From Theristus sp. LFF4_11 (Eukaryota; Nematoda; Chromadorea; Monhysterida; Xyalidae): a stretch of 64,000 nt of DNA. A program made the position numbers and the translations under genes. This document shows positions 11,104 to 22,944 of this stretch, piece by piece. How positions within the stretch are numbered: the stretch's first letter is position 1; every line of letters begins with the position of its first letter. The stretch covers positions 1 through 64,000 of the forward strand of contig JASANC010005051.1 of assembly GCA_030248135.1 (NCBI GenBank), in the 5' to 3' direction. Below the pieces are notes generated by a model. The model saw only the letters and a program-made list of their open reading frames with translations, was not told the origin of the DNA and did not search any database.

Positions 11104-12935
11104 TATTCGTTATAGATGGTATACTATTGGTTGATTACTCATTAGTTGACGAATGAATAATGGGGTTTTTGAATTATTTGAATAATACTATTTTGAATAA
11201 TGAGTAATGGGCCCATTATTCAAATAGTACTATTAATGACGAATGAATAATGCAAACAAAAAGATTGGACTTGTTTAAAACAAGTTGCACAAGTTGCAAA
11301 AGTTTGTGTGCTCAGAACACACCTTGATTGACACACCAACCTCGCATTTTGTGATACCTCATGAGCACTGAAAAGTAACAAAAAACATGTACACTGACAG
11401 GAAGGTACTAAAATCTTATTTGTAAATTTCCACAGGTGGTGCACCAAAACAAACTTCTGAAACTGAAAATGAACTTGTGGTTGATTTGTTTTGTTTGTTT
11501 ATGCAGTACGTTAATATTGTATCATGTTTTTCCGCATTTGAACCATGGGCCACCAGAAACCTGCATATTGCACAACTTGTTTTATACTTTATTTGCAAAT
11601 TCGTAATATCTGTGCAAAATTCAACACATTTTTTGAAATACTGAGTGAATTTTAGTTTGGAAAAGTGGAAGAATCGTTCAATTTGGTCTTATATAACTCG
11701 AGATACAGCTATTTTTGTCCAGAAAATCAAAAAAATCAACAAACACAAAATGAAAGGAAATCATGCGAGGGGCACAGGGAACTCATGATATATGATGACA
11801 TTGATGCGTGGAAGATGCGGTTAATGTGGAACTCATCGGGGCGTTCATTAGCATTTATCAACAATGAAATTGCGGAAGATGAATCATAGGGGCGTCAAAT
11901 CATACCATATCATACATTTATTAACAATCAACGAGAATCTTCATCTGTCGTCTCAGTAACGGGGTGAAAATGCAGTGGTTTGTGTGCGTCACACATTAGT
12001 TACATTAACTGTACATTAGTGGCATCAACATAATCATAAAACCTCATCTTTCACATTTGTATGTAGTTAATGAAATGTTAATGCAGTGGCTTGCTTGCGT
12101 CACACATTATCTACATTAACAGTTAGGATGATTACAGATGAGCATTTGCGCACATTAGAGTCATCATTAGCCACATCAATGCATTCGAAATCAACAGCGT
12201 TGATGACTGTTAAGGAGCTGAGATCGGTAAAATGTTAATAAGACGGATTAACATTAACAGTTCATCTTCAATGCATCTATGTCATCATATATCATGAGTT
12301 CCCTGTGGGGGTTGTTTTGTATGTGGCATACACACATACGTATGTGAGCAATTATGCACCCCTCACGCGTAAGTCACAAGAGACAGTGTTATGTTTCTCT
12401 CTGTTGTTGTTGTGTTTATCTGTGTGCACACACGACAAGCAACGGTTAAATGGCTATATCTTCTACACCGTTTATCCGTTTGAACTGAAATTTGGATATG
12501 TTATACCTGTACACCTAACAACTCTCGCCAATTAGTTTTATCCTGAACCGATTGGGAAAGCAGACGTTAGGGCCTTTAGTTATAATTGAACGTTTTGTTT
12601 ACTTTTATCAGTGTTGATTTGTTTAAAATGGTGATTTGCACTTGATCCTCTCCGTCATTGATGATTTGCACCTACAGTAGCACCTACACCTGTAATTCGA
12701 TAACTAAAACATGAATGTGTTTGGGTAAAAAATACAGGGTGGCAGGTAAAAGTCAATGAACAATCGTTCATTAATCATTAATCATCTACTATCGGCAAAT
12801 TATTCATGTGAATAATGAATAATTTGAAAAATTACGTGAATAATACTATTTGAATAATATATTACTCATTCGTCATTCATTATTCAAACTCAGAGTTTGA
12901 CGAATGAATTATTCATACCATCTATAGTATTCGTT
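11104..12935. mobile_element. AT-rich inverted-repeat element
   Basis: ATTCGTTATAGATGGTATAC at the left is mirrored by GTATTCATACC/ATCTATAGTATTCG at the right (about 12912-12935). Both arms contain subrepeats of GACGAATGAATAATG and AATAATACTATTTGAATAAT. Nested inside is a second foldback (11772-12307). No transposase frame is seen. It lies between the TPH 5' end and the DOMON-gene 3' end. Confidence 0.6.
11772..12307. repeat. Nested foldback (inverted repeat)
   Basis: CACAGGGAACTCATGATATA at 11772 is the reverse complement of the sequence ending at 12307, and homology extends over about 55 bases (TGATGACATTGATGC against GCATCTATGTCATCA). The centre contains several ATTAACAGTT and TCACACATTA repeats. 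No coding sequence is evident. Confidence 0.7.
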
Positions 12936-14317
12936 CTTCATTGAGTCGCATGCTCTGGCTTGCAGCCGTGTGCGGTGCGAATGTTTGTTTTTACTGAACC
13001 TCATTTCACTACAACGATCGCAGTTTATTTTGATCAGCATTAATCGTAAACTGCATAAGGGGTTAGTATTTGGTGACCGCATGTTCCAACACAGCTACGC
13101 GTCACTAAATTCTGCTTTATATGCCGTTTTAGACACCAATTGTTACTTTGATTTAGTTTTTATCACGCGTGGTTATCTCACTCATGACACAAATATTGAC
13201 ACAAAACAGCAAAAAACAACAATAGAAATGCAAATTTCACTGCAAAAATTGCAAGATTATGGCAGATACAGCAAAAATGTAAAAAAATGCATTCTGAAAA
13301 AAACAATTACTTTTCTTGTGTGAACACAGCAAAAAAAACTTAAAATTTTTTTAAATGATACGATACAATCAAACAATAATAATATCAAAAATTATTCTCA
13401 AGTTTTCCAGGTGCGATTGAACAACAAAATCTACTTAAAAAGTGTTGTTCTGAAAACTTCACTTAATTAGAAACACTTATGCTTCTCGGAGTCAAAATGA
13501 AAAGACAAAGCGGCCCGACCAAAAAAACGAATCATTGTAAAAATGTACAACACACGCACTTCAAAAGATTCACACAAACTACCCACAACCAAGTAAAAAG
13601 GAGCACTAGAACATTGTTAAAAAAACATTTCGTGACGCTTTAAAAAAACGTTTTGATCCGAATTTCTAGCTTAAACTGCAACATAAAACAATACTTGAAG
13701 GTGAAATGCAAACAAGTCGTTCTTTTTCTGAACAACCTTCAACACAAAGCACCGTCACGACAAAAGGTAAACGTTCGCAAAATGCATCTGAAGAATAAAC
13801 AAACCAAGAAAAACAAAACGGGATAGCCACAATCACTTTTATCAATCAAAAATAAAACATCATAATAAATTACAAATTTTTTGGCAAGTTGGATTGGTTT
13901 GATTTGATTTTGCTCAATTTTTTTCTGATTTAGAATTATTTGATTTTACATTGTCGAACCCAGCACATCTGCATTGCGTTTCCGGTACCATTCATAACAA
14001 TGTCAAAACAATAAAATAGTAGACAACAACAAAAAACAAGAAACTGAAAGTGCATTCATGAAACGCCACATCGTGACGCATAGCTATAGCGAGTAAACAC
14101 TTAAAAATCTGCTCATGGTAAGAAAATCATCCAGCGCTATAGCTGATTTCAGCATGACACATTGCTCATGCAATAATAGCACAATGTGGTCATTGACTTT
14201 GCATCCATGGAAATATATCGAATTTTCAGAAACCAGCTAGCATGTGCGATTACCGCAGCTGATTTCCATGAATGCACTTCAACATAGACGGTGTACTTCA
14301 ACGCATTCATAACAACT
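12936..14317. other. Intergenic, no gene recognised
   Basis: AT-rich sequence with short unrelated frames only. Around 14051-14279 a short element has GTGCATTCATG at its left and CATGAATGCAC at its right end. This terminus resembles ones at 8676-8886 and 15290-15310, and suggests another small repeat family. The DOMON gene's stop codon is at 14318-14320, so its 3' UTR should occupy part of this stretch (minus strand). Confidence 0.5.
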
Positions 14318-16642
14318 TCAATACGGTCTGCCCATCCTCGGCGGCGGCTGTTGACCGTGGTGGTTCATCCGGTGCTGACCGCCCATCGTGTAGTAATTGT
14401 ACGGGTCGTTCGGGTATTGAACGTACGGCGCCGCACCGAGATGCGACGCGGGCCGTGCCGACGGCGGGACAGCGCCCGCGGCCGGTGGCGGCATGGCACC
14501 GCCGACGGAGGTGCGCGGGCGTTCCGACTCTTGTGATGCGACCTGCAAATGATCATGAATATCAATGTTAGCATGCGTTGATGCGCTCTTGCCGCTCGAA
14601 CAGTTGCGGCGGCCTGCGAATGAGTCCAGTCGGAATTGAATGAGCCGCAACGAGCTGGGCCTGCAACTCTGCAGGTTGCAGTTTGCGGGCTGCAACTGAA
14701 CAAGACGCCTCTGAATGTGACGGTACACGCACGCGTCGTATGGAGAACGACACACCCTGTGCTGCCACCGTGAATGTCTCTAGCCATTGATAAGGACAGG
14801 GAAACTTGATATGGGCTCTTAACCTGACGGGGCGCTCTATACGCATTGCTGTGCCTCGCAGTTTGAAATCGAGTCAAAAACATCTCTTAACTTATGTATT
14901 TGCACATGCACAGCTGTACGTCCCGTTAACAACGCTAGCCATCCTTTTCACTTCACTGTAGTTACTGTGACAGAAGACAGAGCGGTGCTCCGCTGGATTG
15001 TTTGGTTCGATCGAAAAATTATATTTGCTGTTTTTTGCATTTTTTCCAATACAATCCTTTTCTTCATTTGAATGCAGGAGATCTCGAAAGCAACACAAAA
15101 AAACTGCAGAACGACGCGCGCGCGAGAAGCCCGCGTGAAGCGATAAATACCGTAAAATAGAAAAAAAGACGAAAGCAAGAAACCCCAAGAAAGCAGAAGA
15201 ACGCAATCCATAACAACAAATAAAGCGACATTCACGAAGCAGTAGTACAATGTATATCTAGTGACGCGTAGCTGCATCTACGCGGTCACCAAATACTGCT
15301 TTATGAATGCGCCCGATGAAACGCGGTGCGGGCGCGCTCACTTTCTGCGACCACTCGGCGTACGTCGTCTCGCCGAGTCCTCCGCCGTTACTGGACGGGC
15401 TCTGTTTCGGCGGTCTGTTGTTGGCGTTGCCGTTGCTGTCCGCCGGTTTATTCGAGGAACTCGACCCGTTTCCCGGCGAATTCCCAGGCTTCTTGTCGCT
15501 CGGCGACTGTTGACCGGGCGGCGTTGCGGTTGTCGCCTGCGAGAACTGCCGGCTGTGCGGCGCGGGCGCACCGGCCGGATCGGCGCCAGCCGCTTGCTGC
15601 GGTTTCGTCGGCGCCGCCTGCGGCTGATGTTTCATCGGAACGATGCCGGGCGCGTAGTAGCCGCCGTACGGGTAGTTCGCCTGGAAACGAGCACGACTTT
15701 TGTATTCTGCAGTGGGAGCGGTTGTATGTGAGCGTATCTTGATTTGTGTTGTTGTTTTTTTCGTTGGATAAAGTTCTGGCTTGAAGTGAGTGCACTTTGA
15801 TATAAGACACACACGTGTTGCACAGTCTGAAACAAACACACAGACACATTCACACGCACACACCGAAGCGCGCAGGTCACATGTGGTGTGCGTGTGTTTT
15901 GTTATCTCTGACTGTGCAACATTGCAGTCTTCAGACTATAAGGACTTTCACGACACAAACGGTGTGTGCCAAAGCCTCCGAAATTCTGAGAACGCAAGTG
16001 AAGGGTTTCAGGGTCTCTTTTGGTTGTGAGAAAGTCAAGAGCAGTGAAAGGAAACGGAAGAACAGTCCACTGAAATTTTGCAGCTGAAAGTGTTTCATTT
16101 TATTGGAGAGAGCGAACAAAAAGAATCACAAAGAACATAAAAGCAAAAAGCAGAAAGAACAAGAACCGACAGAAGGACACAAAACAGGCACGGGGACAGT
16201 TAAAGCAAAAAACCAACAACAGACCGGACAACAAAACCCCATGAAAATTAAAAAAAAGTCAACCAGCAGCGATTCAACAGACACTCGCATCCCCATCACC
16301 AATGACATTATTGTTATTACTGCTGTTAGTAGCACGATTAGTAGCAGAATTGCTGGCGGTGTTAAAAGCCAGATTAAGCCCGTAGCGTGAAACGTCGGCG
16401 ATCTTTCGCGTCTGCGGCGACTTAGTGCTACTGCGCATCAGTTTCGCATAGTCAACAACGGTGACGTCCGAGGAGCTGGGCGACGACGGGCCTGGCTGTT
16501 GCATCAGCCACGGCCGATGCTGCGCAACTCGCATTCGATCGTGACGATGAGGATTAGAAGGTGATTTAGTGGATGCGTTACTCACGCTGGACGACAGCAG
16601 GTAAGTGCACGGCGCAAACGGCACATACGACGCGTTCGACTT
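14318..16642 (-). other. Cytoplasmic tail exons 25-27, with possible alternative 3' end
   Basis: Exon 25 (16586-16642) ends AGC|GTGAGT and joins exon 26 (15342-15680; NYPYGGYYAP, PPGQQSPS) and exon 27 (VASQESERPR... PPPRMGRPY, stop at 14318). The tail is rich in Pro, Gly, Gln and Tyr. If the exon 25 donor is skipped, the frame stays open to a stop at about 16271-16276, adding about 100 residues (STKSPSNPHRHDRMR..., ending GDGDASVC), which would give a different tail. Confidence 0.7.
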
Positions 16643-18291
16643 CTGAAATTCATTGCTTTTTTGTGTTCATCTGAAGGTATTCTTTCTGGTAATGCTGAAC
16701 GTCGAACACGCAGAACCACACAATGTTATTTTGCGCAAAATAGCTGGTTAATTATGGCGTTAAGTTACAAGCTGACTTTTAGCATTTCTGGTTATCGAGT
16801 CAAAAAAAACTGTGATCAGGTTAGTTGACGCCAGCTCGCATGCAAGAAATTATGCGGATTTTTCTTGGTAATATGATTTTGTTAGAATAAAACAAGGAAC
16901 GCTTCAAAAATGTGACAACACAACAAGCAAAATAATCAAAATTGTCAAACAAAAACACACTTTTCCATTGTGAAGCGATATGAATAATAACTGAATCCGG
17001 TTTCCTGAATACGCGACAAGTTTCACGGAGAAACTTACAGATAAAAACAAAAAACTATACATACGAAATCCGTTGTTCTTCTTCGTTTCGTCCTCAGAAT
17101 CATGCAGATTGCGAAAATGATTGCGATCACGACCAGCAGAACGGCGACGGCGATGATGATGAAGTTGCGGATTTGTTCTGGTGAGAATTCCATGCCGGAG
17201 GCTGGAAAAAGCTTTTTGGTCAGAAATGTTCTCCAGTGCTTTTCAAGTCTATCTTTCTTATTGAACGTGTCGTGAAATGCACTTGCACGCACACAAGGGA
17301 ACTGTTTCACGGCTTTGAAATTAACAATAACTTTGAAATGAAGTAATCTGAAGAAGTTGCAGTTCGTGCAAGAAGATTAAAAAAAAACTAAAACTAATCA
17401 GAATCTTTTCACCGCAATAAGATTCTTTTTTTTAATACTGCAATACTGATATGTAGGTTCGGGCGCAAAACAAAGGCGTTCATAAGTTTCAGCTGTGTGG
17501 CGTTTCCACAGATCCGTTCAACGTTTATAGTCCGCCTCTTTTGCACAAAACGACGATCCTACTGCTCACTTTCGTCCGCTTGCACGCTGGCCGGATCGAC
17601 CTCGAGATTCTGTTCGGCCAGTTCGCGTTGCGCGGCGACCCGTATGTCCTCGGCGATCTCTTGCTGCGACACCTGCGGCGCCTGTTCGCCCTCCACGATC
17701 ACTTCAACGTCCGCAATAACGCTGCCTTCCCTGAGAACGCAACGTATTTTTCTCGATTGCTCAAGTCTTTATGTGTTGCTTTCGTTGCAGGATTCAGAGC
17801 ACCAAAAAGGGAGATACGTGAATGCTGCGGAAAGACGGGCCTCGGTGGTCGGGTGGTCCAAGACACTCCGTCCGGAAAACCAGTGACGTGGGTTCAAATT
17901 CCATTCGAGGGTTCGAAAGTTTTTCCGATGATGTCTGAATCTCCTTATTTTGCGGTAACTTGTTATCAAGGTACAGTGTAAGCAAGGTCAAGTTGTTTTA
18001 AGGTTTTCCAAGGTTCTCCGCTCTCACCTGAATCCACGAATGCGAAGTTTCACGTTGCGTCCGTATTTCTTGCCGAGTGACTCGCTAAGCTGAAAAACAA
18101 TCGTCAGTCACCCTCGTGGCGTGGTGGTAGCGCGTTAGACTCTTGTCTGTGGGTTCGGGGGATCGAGCCCCGCCGACGGGTGTATGTCTAGGCACTTAAT
18201 GACAGAGAAAACTCGATGGCGTTCTGTACGCTTCTCTGGGTTAGCCCTGGCTACAAACATCGCCTAAAATTCCAAGAACAACAACAACAAC

Positions 18292-18360
<69 letters not shown>

Positions 18361-21300
18361 TTCAAAAATACAACGACGAGTTCAGTCGTATTTTTCTTAA
18401 GTTTCATATAAAAAATTCAAAACTTTTTTCTCCGGACCCAAACGTTTTACCGCGGCAATGATCTTTGCCTCCAGCTGCCTGTAGCGGTCGGATTTTCGGT
18501 CGGATAACGTTTCGTCCCACTTCTGGTTCATGATCTTGAAGTTCACATCGAAATTCCTGGCCGGAATTTCCGGTTTCTCTGAAGAAAACAATTAAATACA
18601 AGAAGTTCGCTGTTTTTGCGGTTTCGCCAGGTAGACGCATGCCACGGTGCCCCCTGGCTCGTCAGTGCGACGGAAACCAGGCAGAACTGCCGAATGTGTT
18701 TTACCACAGACAGATCTTATAGTCTGGGCAAACCATCAGCGAACCTAGGTATTGTGGATTTATTCAAACGTGTCCGGACTAACGTGACGTCATTTTATTT
18801 AAAAACGCCCGTTTGTCAAAGTACAGGCACTAAAATTTCAGTTTGGTGTGACTGATTCGACATTCACCATTTGTTTACGGGAAGAAATCGGCTAAACGGA
18901 TAGACTGGTTTGCTGTGAACGACAAGCGCCTGTTTTGTGGCACATGACGTCATTTCAGTGGGACACGTTTAAAAAAAAATAGGCCATAGTAAAATCTCAC
19001 AAAATCAACTAGTTTGATTAATTCAAGTTTTGCCTGTCCATTCTCCACCTCCTGAATATAATGCGCAAAAAACGACCGTCTTGGACCTGGTGGGCAAATA
19101 CCGAGCTATTGGGCCTAAAACTAAAAAAAACAATTTTTGGACATGCTAGGCAATACCGAATTTGATTTGGTGGACGTAAGAGGAAAACACCGAACTTGTT
19201 AGACCAAAAGGCAAAAGATAAACCAGAGCTTTTTGGTCTTAATGGGCAAAAACCAAAGATTTTGGACCCAAATTAATAGGCAAAAAATCGTTGCACCTAA
19301 TGGGCAAAAAACCCTGGAACTCACTGCCGGCCAGTTTCACGGAGGCGTCCGGTTTGACGTCGGGCTTCTTCTCCGGCGCCGGCTCCGGACGGGGCTCCGG
19401 TTTCGGCTCTCCTTCCGGCACCGCTTCTGGCTGGCCTTCCGGTGCCGGCTCACCGACGGGCGGCTCCGGCAGCGTTTCCGGCTGCGGTTCGGCTTCGGCC
19501 GGCTGCTGCGTCAGTGCGGGACAAGAGCGGAGGCAGATTTTGCTGGCCGACACTGTCGGCGTCAGACTGTGCACGGCGACCTGGCAGAAAAAAAAACGGA
19601 AAACATCGTGAGTGATGTGACAAGCCTTTGCGGGAGAAATACCCGGCTTTTTGAACAAGATTCCTGAATAAAAGTGAGCTGAGTACTGCCGGAAGAGGTA
19701 GCTGTAATTCCGACTGAACATTCTGTGCGACATTCTTTAAGACCCGCTGTGTCCCGGAGAACGCCCCCCCCCCTTTTGTTCAGAGAACCATCGAACACTT
19801 GAACCAGAAGAAATCACCATCTGAAACGAATTTTTTTATTAAACAACAAAAAAGGCAACAAAGCCAATAACGCCTGGCACCTGCTTGTTGACGAGCGGCC
19901 CCGGCTGCACCGGATACAGAAAGTGCTGACAGCGATTCAGGTCGGCGTCCGCGCGCTCCTGGCTGCTTCCGGCGAGTGGCCGCGAGAATTTCACGCGCAG
20001 ACGCCCGTCCTCGAGACTGTAGGTCGGCTCGAACACGTCCTGCATCTCGTCCAGCTGCGGCTGCGTGTAGCCGTGCGCGAACTCGTCGGCGATCTCGACC
20101 ACGCCGTCGTCGTGCACCATCACGATGATCATGTCCGCGTTCGTCTGGCAAAGCACACGTTCGTGTGTTATGTGGTCTTTTCTGGGTTTCTGAGAAACCC
20201 CACAAGCCGTTAGTTACTCTTTCACCGTGTGCCTGGTGTACGTGCGAAATTTTTTCATGTATTCTGTGTTGTCATCTTTTGCTCCGGCGACTCTAATGCG
20301 CGCATGTTGATCTGCAATCAGTTGCATGCTCAACGCGCGATTTTCAAATCAAAATTAATGAATTGCCATTGCCCCTGAAATCTGATCGAACTTGGGTAAT
20401 TTTGAATTGCGCCGCATCAAGCTCGAAACAGTGTCTCCTTTCTACTTCTTAACGTATTGAGTCGCATAACTAATAGCACACGCGTGAAGCTGCAAATCGG
20501 CAAACGAAAGCCACCACTGAAAAACCACAATGCATCTGACGACAGCACACACCATCGCCGGCTGCGTGTTGAATCCGACGCCGGTCCACTGGCCGAATTG
20601 CACGTTCGTCTGCAGGTCGAAGTGCACCGCCCGTCCGTCGTGCCACCACTGCAGCGAGTAGGCGCACTGTGCCGCGTCCGCGCATCCGGCCGGATAGGCG
20701 AATGAGCGCTGGCACACCGGAGTCTCCGGTGCCGGCGGCGGCTCGCCCTCTGGCGTAGCCTCCGGATACGGTTCACCCTCTGCCGTTGGCTCCGGGTAGC
20801 CGGCGCCGCCCTCCGGATAGGCCGAAGGCTCCGCCTCCGCGGTGGAGGACGGTTTTTCTGGAGAATTTCGGTTATAATTTGTCGGCTTTTACTCAGCTAG
20901 TATAAACTAAAGCTGATTGGTTGGTGATCACGTAATGCATGCTTTCTTTGCATGCAGGATTGCTGCGAAGGCGGATTCCGACACTGGCACACAATTAATG
21001 CATCACGTGATCACCAATCAATCAGCTAGGTGTAGGGTGAGTTACACTGTAACTTGATTTTTAACCTCGGAAAGTTCAATCTAACACGAAAAGCTGTGAG
21101 CGTGCCGTGCGTAGTCAACTGTTGATTGGTTTTTGACAAAAAAGAGTATTGCGAAACGTTTGCAATGCACCTTCTCAGTGCCAACAACCCACCAACCATA
21201 AAAGTTCAACTTCACGATGCCACGGTTCTTGCCACCGTGGTACTGGAGGAAATCGATTTCGTAGAAGTTCTTGTTCGAGGCGGAGCCGGCGTCCAGCCCC

Positions 21301-22893
21301 GACGGTGTGCGATGGTAGTACTTTCCGTCCACCTGACCCTTTGCCCAGACAACCGACATGAGACCGTTGGTGATGTTGTGGTCGGTGGCTTCGTAGGCTG
21401 CGCACAAGAAAGGCAAACAAACGTTTACCAAATTGCTGTTTTTTGTTTCCAGAAAGTTTGTTCACATCGACAACGGAGGGTGGCACAAGCTCTGTTTTGC
21501 ATGATGTCGCAGTATTTCTTGCAAATTGCGCTATAGTTCATGAAAAGGTGTACTGCGGCGACGATATAATTTCATCGAACCCATCAATCTGCGCCAGAAA
21601 CTAATAACAGTAAACTGCTCACAGGTCAACTTCTTGCGGAACATGATCGTCGTGACGCCGTCCTGTTCCCAGCCGCCAGCGGACGTGATGCTCTGTTTGC
21701 CGCCAAAGTACTGATCGAGCATGGGCGTCGCGCGCGACACCGACCAGTAGTCCTCGATTCTGCTCAGCGTTCCGACGGTCGCGCCAACCACCATGTCAAC
21801 GCAGTCCATCGGGTGCAACGCTGCAATATTGTTGTTGTTTTTTTATTTCGGTGAACAATGGTTGTATTCACGGGCCACATCGAAATCATCTCGTCGTGTT
21901 TGTGTGTGTCTGGGCAGAAAATCACACGCATGGATTCAGAACGTTATAAAAAGCAAACCGCTGCGACGTACAAATTGGTGGCGGTTCCGGCTGCGGCGCC
22001 GCTTGACGACGCTGACGCGCGAGAAGACGAACGGCAGGTGATTGGCCGATTGGCACGCCGCTGGCTGGAAAAACGTTGCGAAAGTTGGTTAGCAAAACTC
22101 AAAAAAGTGTGCGAGCAAACTGAGAATTTGAATTTAAAGCCGAATTTTTTAGAATTTGAAGCTCAAAATAAAAAAATGAAAAAGTTCGAACGAATTACGG
22201 GCTATCTGGTTTGGTCTGCAGCCATAGATATTCTCTCGTTCTGTGAAAGATCGCGCAAATTACAAAAGTCGATAAGTTTTTGGTTTGAAACGAAACCCCA
22301 GTGTTGCCTGCATTATGCTGGTGTCAGTCTACAAAATGAACATTCTTTTCTGCATTTTGACGGAAAACCTGTATGCAAACAAGTCTCGTTTGGTTTGGGA
22401 CAAAACGCTCCATAGCAAGACTCCCGACATGATGGTATGCTACCGTCGGGCAGCAGACCATCTGGGCATGCCCGATGGTATGCTACGGTCAGCAGCATAC
22501 CAGCATAGCTGGACTCTTGGTATATGACCGTTTTTTCACTGCGCTGAAATTGCCAAATCAAAAAAAAATAAACCGAAACACCAAAAAAAGACTTTCCGAG
22601 AGAGCAGCACTCACAATCACACAGGCAGATGCGCTGCGGCGAGACGCGGGGCACGTACAGGTCGTGGTAGCCGATCGGGGCCGTCGGGTCCTGGTAGTCA
22701 TTTTTTTGTCTCGCCAGCACGCGGCCGCCGCCGACGGGAAACAGAAAATAGTAGCACTGGTCGAGCGAGTAGTCGGTCAGCTCGTCCTCGCTGATCACCT
22801 CGCGGCGGAACCAGATCGTCTGTTGTTATTGCAGTCAAACTCAATAGCACATGGAACTACAGTGGCGGCCAAAAGTTTGGAAACCCCCATGCG

Positions 22894-22944
<51 letters not shown>

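Larger units (their letters stand above)
17065..18578 (-). other. SEA-like domain and transmembrane helix, exons 21-24
   Basis: FDVNFKIMNQKWDETLSDRK, then LEAKIIAAV, LRIRGFR|EGSVIADVEVIVEG: the helix and the F-R-x-G-S-V-x-x-D strand pair of a SEA domain, split over three exons. Exon 24 has an uncharged stretch FIIIAVAVLLVVIAIIFAI followed by RTKRRR, a stop-transfer signal, so the N-terminal part is outside. No GSVVV autocleavage motif in the standard form is present (EGSVIAD). Confidence 0.75.
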
